Shown here: positions 1 through 9,781 of the stretch, piece after piece | Position numbering within the stretch: the stretch's first letter is position 1 | Layout: every line of letters begins with the position of its first letter | NCBI GenBank assembly: GCA_031290105.1 | Contig: JAITOD010000013.1 | Coordinates: forward strand, 1 to 46,464 | Direction of reading: 5' to 3' | From: Oscillospiraceae bacterium | Lineage (GTDB): Bacteria; Bacillota; Clostridia; Oscillospirales; Acutalibacteraceae | DNA length: 46,464 nt | Position numbers and translations under genes: made by a program | Notes under the pieces: generated by a model | What the model saw: the letters and a program-made list of their open reading frames with translations, nothing else | What the model was told of the DNA's origin: nothing | Databases searched by the model: none

Positions 1-587
1 ACCCGCAGGCCGATGGCGTTCAGCAGACGCGTCAGTTCCTCAAAATTGCCCTCCCAGTATGGGTCGTGGTATGGCATAATGCCGATCAGGTTGACCAAAT
101 CCGCATCCTTTGCGCCGGACTTTGGGTCAACCAGATTCTCCAATAACGCGTGCATGGCAAGCTCATAGCCGCGATAGCTTTCACCCAAAAATCCCGCACT
201 CTCAATGGCATAAACGGGGTTGCCCTGCTCGCGGTATTTGAGAACTACGCTCTCTACATCATCGCCGATAATACCCGCCGTGCAGCCCGTCAGGACAAAA
301 AACGCGTCCGCGTCCAGAATCTCCAACGCGCCCTCCAGGAATGCGTCGAGCTTTTTTACTCCGCCAAAAACGACCTCGCGCTCAAGCATGTTTGTGCAGG
401 GGATTGCCGTGTAAGCGGTATACGGAGGCAGACGCAGACTTCCCTGGCTTGCCTCGCCGGCAGTGGTTTGCATACAGCAGCCCGGACCGCTGTGATAAAG
501 CGGAATTACGCGCCGTATTGCCGACAGCGTGGCATTTGCGCCGCCAAGAGCGCAGTTGCCGTGTGGATTTTCGAGAATCTCACTCAT
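1..587 (-). CDS. Nitrogenase component-1 beta-like (K-like) protein, partial (C-terminus beyond left edge)
   Basis: My minus-strand translation from ATG at 587 gives MSEILENPHGNCALGGANATLSAIRRVIPLYHSGPGCCMQTTAG...NMLEREVVFGGVKKL...TGCTAGIIGDDVESV...; P-cluster-type Cys positions and the FGGxxKL and IGDD motifs; 4-nt ATGA overlap with the upstream D-like gene. Confidence 0.85.
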   Translation of the reverse strand, partial: MSEILENPHGNCALGGANATLSAIRRVIPLYHSGPGCCMQTTAGEASQGSLRLPPYTAYTAIPCTNMLEREVVFGGVKKLDAFLEGALEILDADAFFVLTGCTAGIIGDDVESVVLKYREQGNPVYAIESAGFLGESYRGYELAMHALLENLVDPKSGAKDADLVNLIGIMPYHDPYWEGNFEELTRLLNAIGLR

Positions 588-2047
588 TTTTTGCCCTCCC
601 GGCGAATGAATTTGAACGGGTCGTCCACATACCAGCTCTCTTTATATGGCAGCGTTGCATAGCGGGATATGTTTTTGTTGTAGCCCGGGTTTTCAATCTG
701 CGCGGCGATTTTCTGCCCAAGATACACCAAATTGCGGTAACCCAGCGTAGGGCGCTTGATGTCCAGCACATGGGTGCTTGGCAAGCCAAGCCGCGCCGCC
801 CAAATCGGCACGCCGATGAATACGTCCGGTTTCAGCTTTTTAAGCAGGTTGACCTGCTCAAAGGGCATCATGTTCGCAACATCCAGCACAAAATCTCCGT
901 GCAGACTGTTGAGCTGTTCCACGTCCTCCTGGATTTCCTTGTCATAGGTTGGGGTTTGCATTCCGATTAGCTTCATGCCGAAGTCGTCCGCCAGTGCGCC
1001 CGCCGCGAACGTCCGCCCCGTGCCGCCCGTGATGAACACCGTCTTGCCCTCCAGCCGGCGGCGCAGACACTCCACCAGAGGCTCAATGGCGGCGCGTTCA
1101 CGCGCAATGTAGGCTCGGGCTTCTTCCTCTTTGCCCATAATTTTTGCAACGCCAAGCAGCCAGCGGTCGGTGTTGCGGCTGCCGATTGGCATGATTGTGT
1201 GCGAGTAGGGAATGCCGTAGAGTCGCTCCAATTCCTTCATGAACTCGTCGGCAAAAACCTTGCAGATTGCGGTTGACGCTTGTGCACGCGGGATTTTTCT
1301 GATTTTATCCGGCGATGAATAAAAGGGGATATAGTTGCACGTTATGCCAATTTCTCCCAGAATGCGCTCAATCTCCAGCTGGTCAACGTAGCTTACCGTG
1401 GGAGGGGCGAAGAGGTTAAGCAGCCCGGGTATTGTGTCGCCGCGTTGTTCATCCTTGAGGATGTACTTTGTTATGGCAATGAACGCTGCATCGTAGCCGG
1501 ACGCGCAGACCTTGGACTTAAAGCCCTCGCAGTGTATTGGCACGATAAGCGTTTCGGGAAATTCCTCGTTGACTTCGGCGGACACAGCGTCTACGTCGTC
1601 GCCGATAATCCCTGACGCGCAGGACGTGAACACGAAAATCAGCTTGGGACTATAACGCTCCCACGCAAGACGCAGTGCACGGCGCAGCTTTGCCTCTCCG
1701 CCAAGGATAACATCGCGTTGGTCAAGGTTGGTCACCAAAATGCGGGCGTTGCGCAATGCGAAGCTCCCGCGGTGCAGCTGACCCACGCGGAACCAGTCGT
1801 TTGCCATGGAGCAGCAGCCGGCGCAGCCAAGCGGCGAATGCACCACAAACGCCGCGTCCTCCATGGAGAGCAGTGCCATAACGGAGTTGATTTGCTGGCA
1901 TTGCAGCCCCTGACTGAAGCTTCTATCCGCCCGGCCAAGACAGTTGCGCGGAAAATCCGCCGCCGCCTGAACGCTGCTTCCGCCCCAGTCGTTATATGTG
2001 TCGGTATCGGGGCGCAGCTCCCTAATCCCGCCGTATTGCTTAGCCAT
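584..2047 (-). CDS. Nitrogenase component-1 alpha-like (D-like) protein
   Basis: 487 aa; HSPLGCAGCC, FTSCASGIIGDD, ICKVFADEFMKELERLYGIP and STHVLDIKRPTLGYRN motifs co-linear with NifD. Confidence 0.9.
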   Translation of the reverse strand: MAKQYGGIRELRPDTDTYNDWGGSSVQAAADFPRNCLGRADRSFSQGLQCQQINSVMALLSMEDAAFVVHSPLGCAGCCSMANDWFRVGQLHRGSFALRNARILVTNLDQRDVILGGEAKLRRALRLAWERYSPKLIFVFTSCASGIIGDDVDAVSAEVNEEFPETLIVPIHCEGFKSKVCASGYDAAFIAITKYILKDEQRGDTIPGLLNLFAPPTVSYVDQLEIERILGEIGITCNYIPFYSSPDKIRKIPRAQASTAICKVFADEFMKELERLYGIPYSHTIMPIGSRNTDRWLLGVAKIMGKEEEARAYIARERAAIEPLVECLRRRLEGKTVFITGGTGRTFAAGALADDFGMKLIGMQTPTYDKEIQEDVEQLNSLHGDFVLDVANMMPFEQVNLLKKLKPDVFIGVPIWAARLGLPSTHVLDIKRPTLGYRNLVYLGQKIAAQIENPGYNKNISRYATLPYKESWYVDDPFKFIRREGKK

Positions 2048-2126
2048 ATACTCTCCCGGATATTAGATATTGGACTTCTTGCAAGATTCGGTGATGTATG
2101 CCGGACAGTCTGCCGCCCCTATCACG

Positions 2127-3212
2127 TCATTTCGGTTCATGACCAAAGTACATCAGCTCCCAAATGGCAGGGGCTTCCAGAGTTTCCGCGATTTTCTCCC
2201 CCTCGAAGCGCTCCAGCTTGACCTTGCCCGCAAAGCGGTGGTACGCGCCGTTAAAGCCGATTAGCTTTGCGCCCAAGCGTTGAATCCCTTTCAATTGCTC
2301 AATCATCTTAAAGTTTATGATGTTGCTTTCGCGTTGATATGTTATGCGGTAGTGCTTTTCGCCGTCGTTGTAGTCATACATAAGCCGGTTATGCACGGGC
2401 TTGCCGGTTTCGGGGTTTATGAACACGTCCTGCGGCGAAAACATGAGGTAAGCCGCGTCGTCCGCAATGTGTTCACCCTGCTTGGCAAGCAGGAATATCG
2501 GGTATTCCTCATAGCCGTATTTCTTTTCGCCGTAAATATAGCTGGAAATTACGCGGTAATCACCCAACCGGGCGCGTCCCCAATACCAGTGGTTCATAAG
2601 CTTCATCATGCTGATGCTGCCCCAGTTGTGGTCGTGGTAGCCTGTGCCCGTGTGGTGAGTGGTTTTGCCGTCCACGGTGATTTCAGCAATCACGTCACCC
2701 TCCGGCACGGAGGGCAGCCAGGCGAAAAAGTCTTCGTCCTGTTCGCCGAAGAAGATGTGCCCTGTCTCAGGACGCCACGGCGGCACATTGCTCTTCAAGC
2801 TGACCTTAGCGGAGCAAACATCATTCTCAAAATAGACCTCGTATTCCTGCAAATTCCCCTTGATATAGCACGGACCAATGTGCACCTCACAGCGGTCCTT
2901 TTCGGCGGAGAACGGAATATCCGCCAGCTCCAACCGCTCCTCGAAATGCCGCCCGTCGGGGTAGTCAAGGTCGATTGTTGCGTATGGGGCAAGGGGCTTT
3001 TCGGGGGTCATCATGCGCTTGGTGTAAAACACAAGCACAAGGCTTGTGCCGTCATCCAAGTGGGTGTCCAGGTACCACCACTCATACGGTCCTGGACCGC
3101 CGTGGGTGCGCTGCCCGTCCTCGCGCTGCTCCACCTTGCCCTTTTCCAGACCCAAACGTGCATATTGCTCCGCCGTTTTACCCAAGCCCGACGGAATGGT
3201 TCGCTTAGCCAT
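2127..3212 (-). CDS. Lipocalin-fold AttH/CrtC-like (hydroxyneurosporene synthase/carotenoid 1,2-hydratase-like) protein
   Basis: YEWWYLDTHLDDG...GTGYHDHNWGSISMMKLMNHWYWGRARLGDY motifs; likely start MAKRTIPSG at 3212 with RBS gaaagggg; ORF track start 3257. Confidence 0.75.
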   Translation of the reverse strand: MAKRTIPSGLGKTAEQYARLGLEKGKVEQREDGQRTHGGPGPYEWWYLDTHLDDGTSLVLVFYTKRMMTPEKPLAPYATIDLDYPDGRHFEERLELADIPFSAEKDRCEVHIGPCYIKGNLQEYEVYFENDVCSAKVSLKSNVPPWRPETGHIFFGEQDEDFFAWLPSVPEGDVIAEITVDGKTTHHTGTGYHDHNWGSISMMKLMNHWYWGRARLGDYRVISSYIYGEKKYGYEEYPIFLLAKQGEHIADDAAYLMFSPQDVFINPETGKPVHNRLMYDYNDGEKHYRITYQRESNIINFKMIEQLKGIQRLGAKLIGFNGAYHRFAGKVKLERFEGEKIAETLEAPAIWELMYFGHEPK

Positions 3213-3296
3213 GCCGCTTCCCCTTTCGCGCCGCCGCGGATCGTATCGGCTCAGCAATTCCTAGCATAGAAAATAATAAGGACACAGACAAACCCT

Positions 3297-3366
3297 CCAT
3301 ATCATACTATTCATATAGGTTAAATAATATATGTAATATTGTATATGATTTGTGCCCCAAAGTCAA
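3297..3366 (-). promoter_or_regulatory. Promoter P1 (TTGACT-17-TACAAT) with downstream operator-like element
   Basis: Minus strand: TTGACT (3366-3361), 17-nt spacer, TACAAT (3343-3338), then AACCTATATGAATAGTATGATATGG (3321-3297), highly similar to P2. Confidence 0.8.
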
Positions 3367-3375
3367 GCCTTAATA

Positions 3376-5952
3376 TCACTGAAAATCGGTTCCGTCCGCG
3401 CAAAGCAAGCCAAGGCGCGTAATATTCGCGTTATTTAGCGAAGCTCCGCCGCCGTCTGCCAGATTTTTCCACAGCAGCTGCGCGTTCAGGTTGCGCGTGT
3501 TGCCCGCGTCCAGAGTGCACAGCAATTCCAAGCAAGCCCCGCTCTGCGAGACTGCCCAATCGCGGATAAAGTCACGCAGATTCACAGTCTGCAAACCGCG
3601 TTTGCTGCGCTTTTCGGCATTCAGCTCATCGGCGGAAAGCGCACCGCGGACGTAGTCGGCAAACGCGGAGGCATGGGCTTCCTCCGCAAAATCCGCCGTG
3701 AATAAGTACCGTGCAGCAGCAATCTCACTTGCCTTGCGGATAGGCGCAGTCACGCCGACCACGCGGACATCGGGCGGCAAAACCGCGTTCATCGCGCTGC
3801 GAATTTCATCGTCTGGCAGCTCGCCGATTATGCGCAGGTCAACGGGCTCGCGCTCCCCTGACTGACCCAGCGGCAACGGCAGCGGGAACGTCAAATAGGG
3901 GTGCGGGTTGAAGCCCTCGGTGTACCGGAGCGGCAGCTTAGCGCGGCGCACAGCGCGGGATAGCAGGCGGTTCATGTCCAGGTGCGCTGTGTAAATTGCC
4001 GTGCCGCTTTTTTGCAGCCACAGCCGCACGGGATGGTAGTCAGCAGTTTGCGCGGCTGCTTGTTCGACGATATTTCCCTCATCGGCGGTGATTTTTTGCG
4101 GTGCCGCCGTGGGTGAGTGTAAACATGCGCATTTAGCAAGCCTTTCCGCACCGCAAGCAGAGCATTTTTCGCGGCAATTCGGCGTAGTTTCGGCTATGTG
4201 CGCAAGGCGATTTTCGCGCGCAAGGAAGTCGTTTCGCACACCAAAATCAAGGTGAGACCAGGGCAAAATCTCGCTGAATTCCCGGCGGCGGTTGGCATAA
4301 AATGCCATTGTCAGCCCCTCGGCGGCAAAAGCTTCCTCCCAGCGGGCAAAATAAAAGTGCTCATCCCAACTGTCAAAACGCGCACCGGCACGCCACGCAC
4401 GCTCAATCACCGCGCACAAACGGCGGTCGCCGCGGGCAAAAGCGCCCTCCAGCAGCCCCATTTTTGCGTTGTGCCGCCCCAACGTGACCTTGCGCGTGGT
4501 AAGCGATGTGCGCAGGAGGGCTTGCTTAGCCTCAAGCTCCTCCAAAGTCGCCTGGGGTTCCCACTGGAACGGAGTGAACGGCTTGGGCACAAAACACGCG
4601 CAGCTCAAACTCACGCGCACGGCTTTGCCCTTCGGCTTGTCCGGGTTGTGATAATATTCGTCAACAACCGCCTGAGCCAGCGCGGCAATTCCGCGAATAT
4701 CCTCGTCACTCTCAGTCGGCAATCCCAGCATAAAATATAGCTTGACCGCCGTCCAACCTCCCGCGAATGCCTGCCGCGCGGTCTGCAAAATGGTTTCCTC
4801 GCCCAGGTTTTTGTTGATAACATCGCGCAGGCGCTGCGTACCTGCCTCCGGCGCGAACGTCAAGCTGCTGCGGCGCACGGACTGCAGCCGTTCCATCAGC
4901 TCCTGCGGAAAATTATCCATGCGCAGCGACGGCAGCGAAAGGTTGGTCTGCTCTTTTTCCGTCCACGAGAGCAGGCGCTCCAATAAATTTGACAAGCGGC
5001 TGTAGTCGCTGGTGGAGAGCGAGCAGAGTGAAAGCTCGTCGTAGCCGCTGCCGCCGCACATGGCGTGGCACTGCGCATCCACAATTTCGGGCGATTTTTC
5101 GCGGATAGGGCGGTAGAGATACCCCGCCTGGCAGAATCGGCAGCCGCGGATGCAGCCGCGGAAAATCTCCGCAGCCGCCCTGTCGTGCACGGTTTCAAGG
5201 TAGGGCACAATGGCTTGTGTAGGCGAAAACATGGCGTCCAGATCTGCCACAGCGCGTTTACGCGGACTTGGCGGTGCGCCGTTCAAAGGAGTTATCTCCG
5301 CGACTGTGCCGTCAAAATTATATGATAAACTATAGAGCGACGGCACATATACGCCCTGGATTTCCGCCGCTGCACGCAGGAATTCTGCCTTGCCGCGTCC
5401 CTGCCGCTTGTGCGCTTTGAGCAAATCCAGCAGCTCGTCCAGGACCTCCTCGCCCTCGCCCAGCACAAACAGATCCACAAAATCAGCCAGCGGTTCGGGG
5501 TTACACGCGCAGGGACCGCCCGCAATCACCAGCGGGCTCAGACTTTCGCGCTCCGCCGAACGTACGGGCAGACCCGCCAAGTCAAGCAGATTCAGCACGT
5601 TTGTGTAGCTGAGTTCATATTGCAGAGTAAAGCCGATTATGTCAAAATCCGCAACAGATGTGTGACTTTCCAGCGAAAACAACGGAAGTTCCACTCTGCG
5701 CATTTGCATTTCCATGTCTATCCACGGAGCGAAAACCCGCTCGCATGAGCAATCTTCGCGGCGATTTGCCAGCTCATAAAGAATCTTCAGCCCCAAATGC
5801 GACATGCCGATCTCGTAGGTATCGGGAAAACAAAGGGCAAAGCGAAGCTCCGCGTCCGGTTTGGGCGCACTCTGACCCCATTCGCCGCCCACGTAGCGAC
5901 CCGGCTTTTGGACGGCGGCGAGGGCTGCGGTAAGCTTTGTGGCGTCTGTCAT
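3376..5952 (-). CDS. B12-binding-domain-like radical SAM protein (TIGR03960-like) fused to a C-terminal DUF2344 (TIGR03936-like) domain
   Basis: ALCFPDTYEIGMSHLGLKILYEL; RGCIRGCRFCQAGYLYRP (CX3CX2C); C-terminal YHPVRLWLQKSGTAIYTAHLDMNRLLSRAVRRAKLPLRYTEGFNPHP. Confidence 0.85.
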   Translation of the reverse strand: MTDATKLTAALAAVQKPGRYVGGEWGQSAPKPDAELRFALCFPDTYEIGMSHLGLKILYELANRREDCSCERVFAPWIDMEMQMRRVELPLFSLESHTSVADFDIIGFTLQYELSYTNVLNLLDLAGLPVRSAERESLSPLVIAGGPCACNPEPLADFVDLFVLGEGEEVLDELLDLLKAHKRQGRGKAEFLRAAAEIQGVYVPSLYSLSYNFDGTVAEITPLNGAPPSPRKRAVADLDAMFSPTQAIVPYLETVHDRAAAEIFRGCIRGCRFCQAGYLYRPIREKSPEIVDAQCHAMCGGSGYDELSLCSLSTSDYSRLSNLLERLLSWTEKEQTNLSLPSLRMDNFPQELMERLQSVRRSSLTFAPEAGTQRLRDVINKNLGEETILQTARQAFAGGWTAVKLYFMLGLPTESDEDIRGIAALAQAVVDEYYHNPDKPKGKAVRVSLSCACFVPKPFTPFQWEPQATLEELEAKQALLRTSLTTRKVTLGRHNAKMGLLEGAFARGDRRLCAVIERAWRAGARFDSWDEHFYFARWEEAFAAEGLTMAFYANRRREFSEILPWSHLDFGVRNDFLARENRLAHIAETTPNCREKCSACGAERLAKCACLHSPTAAPQKITADEGNIVEQAAAQTADYHPVRLWLQKSGTAIYTAHLDMNRLLSRAVRRAKLPLRYTEGFNPHPYLTFPLPLPLGQSGEREPVDLRIIGELPDDEIRSAMNAVLPPDVRVVGVTAPIRKASEIAAARYLFTADFAEEAHASAFADYVRGALSADELNAEKRSKRGLQTVNLRDFIRDWAVSQSGACLELLCTLDAGNTRNLNAQLLWKNLADGGGASLNNANITRLGLLCADGTDFQ

Positions 5953-6165
5953 TATGTAGTTCTTTCCGGGCTTAGCGCCGCAAGGACAAGCTCAAGCGTT
6001 TGCTTGTCGATCGGGCGATATTGCAAAGTGTTTTAGGCTTTTTTATGTCAACGCAACAAACAATCCAACGCATCCTGCGAAAGCACAGTGCGCTTCTCAT
6101 TTATAATATAATCCCCCAAAATTGCCGATACACATTAATATGCACCAACAACATTAAAACACTCA

Positions 6166-6190
6166 AGGGGCAATGACACGCACCGCCCCT
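6166..6190 (-). terminator. Weak GC-rich hairpin downstream of tuf
   Basis: AGGGGC (6166-6171)/GCCCCT (6185-6190) inverted repeat just after the tuf stop; no good T-tract. Confidence 0.35.
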
Positions 6191-6205
6191 ATAATGTGGA
6201 AAATC

Positions 6206-7408
6206 TTACTCGTTGACCGCGATAACCGCGCCCGAACCCACCGTGCGGCCGCCTTCGCGGATGGCGAAACGCAGACCTTTTTCGATGGCGATTGGGGTGA
6301 TGAGCTCCACGTCCATTTCGACGTTGTCGCCGGGCATACACATCTCCACGCCCTCAGGCAGGGTGATGACGCCGGTCACGTCGGTGGTGCGGAAGTAGAA
6401 CTGCGGACGGTAGTTGGAGAAGAACGGCTTATGGCGACCGCCTTCATCTTTGGTCAAAACGTAAACTTGACCGCGGAACTTGGTGTGCGGCTGAATGCTG
6501 CCGGGTTTGGCAAGCACTTGTCCGCGCTCAATTTCCTTGCGCTGCACGCCGCGGAGCAGAACTCCGGCATTGTCGCCCGCTTCGGCATAGTCCAGTTCCT
6601 TGTGGAACATCTCGATGCCGGTGACGACGACTTTGCGCTTCTCTTCGGTCAGACCGACGATTTCGATTTCCTCGCCGAGCTTCAGCTGACCGCGATCCAC
6701 ACGTCCGGTGGCGACTGTGCCGCGCCCGGTGATTGTGAACACGTCCTCAACAGGCATGAGGAAAGGCAGATCCGCCTTGCGCTCAGGCGTGGGGATATAG
6801 CTGTCCACCGCGTCCATGAGCTCGTGGATGCTGTTGAGTTCCGGTGCGTTAAAGTCGTCGCCGCTGTACTCAAGCGCCTGAAGGGCGGAGCCGCGGATGA
6901 TGGGTGTGTCGTCGCCGGGGAACTCAAACTCGGTGAGGGTCTCACGGATTTCCATCTCAACCAGGTCAAGCAGTTCTTCATCGTCCACTTGGTCGACCTT
7001 GTTCATATAGACGATGATATAGGGCACGCCAACCTGACGGGCCAGCAGAAGGTGCTCCTTGGTTTGTGCCATAGGACCGTCTGTGGCGGCGATAACGAGG
7101 ATTGCGCCGTCCATCTGCGCCGCGCCGGTAATCATGTTTTTGATATAGTCGGCGTGTCCCGGGCAGTCAACGTGGGCGTAGTGGCGCGCGTCGGTTTCGT
7201 ATTCAACGTGGGCGGTGTTGATTGTAATGCCGCGCTCACGCTCTTCAGGGGCCTTGTCGATGTTTGCGTAATCAACGAAAGCCGCCTGACCCTTCATTGC
7301 CAGCGTCTTGGTGATCGCCGCTGTGAGTGTGGTCTTGCCGTGGTCAACGTGACCAATGGTGCCGATGTTTACGTGGGGTTTGTCTCGGTTAAACTTTTCC
7401 TTTGCCAT
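6206..7408 (-). CDS. tuf: Elongation factor Tu
   Basis: [32 protein letters not shown]...; 400 aa; ATG at 7408. Confidence 0.98.
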   Translation of the reverse strand: MAKEKFNRDKPHVNIGTIGHVDHGKTTLTAAITKTLAMKGQAAFVDYANIDKAPEERERGITINTAHVEYETDARHYAHVDCPGHADYIKNMITGAAQMDGAILVIAATDGPMAQTKEHLLLARQVGVPYIIVYMNKVDQVDDEELLDLVEMEIRETLTEFEFPGDDTPIIRGSALQALEYSGDDFNAPELNSIHELMDAVDSYIPTPERKADLPFLMPVEDVFTITGRGTVATGRVDRGQLKLGEEIEIVGLTEEKRKVVVTGIEMFHKELDYAEAGDNAGVLLRGVQRKEIERGQVLAKPGSIQPHTKFRGQVYVLTKDEGGRHKPFFSNYRPQFYFRTTDVTGVITLPEGVEMCMPGDNVEMDVELITPIAIEKGLRFAIREGGRTVGSGAVIAVNE

Positions 7409-7602
7409 TGTGTTTGTCCTCCTCATAGAAGATGATATTTGGAATTGCTGCTGATTGTTGATATTGTAGCAAATATCCCGGAAAAAATCAAGTGCGGGTA
7501 ATGCCGCTGAAAGACGCACCTTGCCTTGCTTCTAACATAAAGCTTACTGCTCGGCGGCAATAGCTCCTGCAAACTGCATGGCAAACGCCTGTCCGTCTGC
7601 GT

Positions 7603-9669
7603 TTATTTGTCCTTGATGATTGTTTCCGCGATTGATTTCGGGATTTCCTCGTAGTGGCTCGGCTCCATGACATACTGACCGCGCCCCTGCGTTTTGGAGC
7701 GCAGGCTTGTGGAGTAGCCGAACATATTCGAGAGCGGCACATTGGCGTTGATTTGCACCGCGCCGGTGCGCATTTCGGTGCCTTGAATCACGCCGCGGCG
7801 GCTGTTGATGTCGCCGATAACGTCGCCCATGTAGTCGTCCGGCACGGTGACCGAGACTTTCATGATGGGCTCCATCAGCACGGGACCCGCCTTGCGCATA
7901 GCGTCCTTGAGCGCCATTGATCCGGCAATCTTAAACGCCATTTCGGATGAGTCAACCTCGTGGTATGACCCGAAAGTCAGGTGAACCTTCACGTCAACAA
8001 CGTTGAAGCCGGCAAGCACGCCGGATAGCAGCGCGCCTTGAACGCCTTGCTCCACAGGGCGGATATATTCCTTGGGAATCACGCCGCCTGTAATCTCGTT
8101 AACGAATTCAAAGCCCTTGCCGGGGTTTGGTTCAATTGTGATTACAACGTGGGCAAATTGACCGTGTCCGCCGGTTTGACGGGCGTACTTGGTGTCGCTC
8201 TTGGCTTCGCGGGTAATGGTTTCGCGGTAGGCGACCTGGGGCGTGCCCACGTTTGCCTCCACCTTGAACTCGCGCAGCATACGGTCAACGATGATTTCCA
8301 GGTGCAGCTCGCCCATTCCGGCAATGATAGTCTGCCCTGTTTCTTCGTCGGTATAGCACTTGAAGGTGGGGTCTTCCTCGGCAAGCTTTTGCAGAGCAAT
8401 GCCCATTTTTTCTTGACCCGCCTTGGTTTTCGGCTCAATCGCCACGCGGATAACCGGCTCGGGGAACTCCATTGATTCCAGGATAACCGGGTGGCGCTCA
8501 TCGCAAAGGGTATCGCCCGTGGTTGTGTTTTTCACACCGACGCACGCGGCAATGTCGCCCGCGTAAACGCATTCGATATCACGGCGGTGGTTGGAGTGCA
8601 TCTGCAGGATTCTGCCCATGCGCTCACGCTGGTCCTTGGTGGAGTTATAGACCGTACTGCCTGTGCTGACGGCGCCGGAATACACGCGGAAGAAGCAGAG
8701 CTTGCCCACAAAGGGGTCGGTGGCAATCTTGAAGGCAAGCGCGCTGAACGGCTCGCTGTCGGAGGATTTGCGCACCTCTTCTGCGTCGGTGTGCGGGTTG
8801 ATTCCGGTGATATCGGGAACGTCCGTGGGCGCGGGCATGAAGTCCACAACCGCGTCAAGGAGCATTTGCACGCCCTTGTTGCGATAGCTTGTGCCGCAGG
8901 TGACGGGCACCATTTTGTTGCCCAATGTCGCCTTGCGGATTGCCGTCTTGATTTCGTCCTGAGTCAGCTCTTCGCCGGCAAGGTATTTTTCAAGCAGCGC
9001 ATCGTCCTGCTCCGCGACTGCCTCAAGCAGCTCAAAGCGGTATTTGTCCGCCAGCTCCTGAAGTTCTGCGGGAATTTTTTCCTCGCGGATATCGACGCCC
9101 TTGTCGTCATAATAGACATGAGCCACCATGGCCACCAGGTCGATGATTCCGCGGAAATCCGCTTCGGCGCCGATTGGCAGTTGGATGGGGATGGCGTTGC
9201 ACTTCAGGCGTTCGCGCATCATATGCACAACGTTGTAGAAGTCCGCGCCCATAATGTCCATTTTGTTGACGTAAGCCATGCGCGGCACGCGGTATTTGTC
9301 CGCCTGACGCCAGACGGTTTCGCTCTGGGGCTCAACGCCGCCCTTGGCGCAAAGCACCGTGACGGAGCCGTCGAGCACGCGCAGCGAACGCTCCACCTCA
9401 ACGGTGAAGTCAACGTGGCCGGGTGTGTCGATGATATTAATACGGTGGTCTTTCCAAAAACAGGTTGTTGCGGCGGAGGTTATGGTGATTCCGCGTTCCT
9501 GTTCCTGTGCCATCCAGTCCATGGTCGCCGCGCCGTCGTGAACCTCACCGATTTTGTGCGTTATGCCCGTATAGAACAAAATGCGCTCAGTGGTGGTGGT
9601 TTTTCCGGCGTCAATGTGGGCCATGATACCGATGTTACGTGTTTTTTCCAGGGATACATCTCTGGGCAT
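7603..9669 (-). CDS. fusA: Elongation factor G
   Basis: [35 protein letters not shown]...; RBS aaaggag upstream of ATG at 9669. Confidence 0.98.
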   Translation of the reverse strand: MPRDVSLEKTRNIGIMAHIDAGKTTTTERILFYTGITHKIGEVHDGAATMDWMAQEQERGITITSAATTCFWKDHRINIIDTPGHVDFTVEVERSLRVLDGSVTVLCAKGGVEPQSETVWRQADKYRVPRMAYVNKMDIMGADFYNVVHMMRERLKCNAIPIQLPIGAEADFRGIIDLVAMVAHVYYDDKGVDIREEKIPAELQELADKYRFELLEAVAEQDDALLEKYLAGEELTQDEIKTAIRKATLGNKMVPVTCGTSYRNKGVQMLLDAVVDFMPAPTDVPDITGINPHTDAEEVRKSSDSEPFSALAFKIATDPFVGKLCFFRVYSGAVSTGSTVYNSTKDQRERMGRILQMHSNHRRDIECVYAGDIAACVGVKNTTTGDTLCDERHPVILESMEFPEPVIRVAIEPKTKAGQEKMGIALQKLAEEDPTFKCYTDEETGQTIIAGMGELHLEIIVDRMLREFKVEANVGTPQVAYRETITREAKSDTKYARQTGGHGQFAHVVITIEPNPGKGFEFVNEITGGVIPKEYIRPVEQGVQGALLSGVLAGFNVVDVKVHLTFGSYHEVDSSEMAFKIAGSMALKDAMRKAGPVLMEPIMKVSVTVPDDYMGDVIGDINSRRGVIQGTEMRTGAVQINANVPLSNMFGYSTSLRSKTQGRGQYVMEPSHYEEIPKSIAETIIKDK

Positions 9670-9685
9670 CAGTCGCTTCGCTCCT

Positions 9686-9779
9686 TTAGATGTTAGATGG
9701 TAGATGTTAGATGTTAGATTCAAGATGACAGATATTAGATACTTACGTCTAACATCTAACGTCCGATATCTAATATCTG
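9686..9779. repeat. Interleaved inverted repeats / TTAGATG-type short repeats in the rpsG-fusA spacer
   Basis: GTTAGATGTTAGA (9706-9718) pairs with TCTAACATCTAAC (9748-9760); CAGATATTAGATA (9729-9741) pairs with TATCTAATATCTG (9767-9779); extra TTAGATGTTAGA copy at 9686-9697. Confidence 0.85.
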
Positions 9780-9781
9780 AA

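Noticed and set aside
2280-3269. Plus-strand 329-aa ORF opposite the lipocalin gene
   Set aside because: Antisense shadow of a well-supported coding gene with RBS and promoter; no recognisable motifs.
6173-9696. Long plus-strand ORFs antisense to tuf and fusA (e.g. 6173-7435, 8491-9696)
   Set aside because: Shadow ORFs caused by GC-rich codon bias opposite unmistakable tuf/fusA; the translations have no domain-like features.
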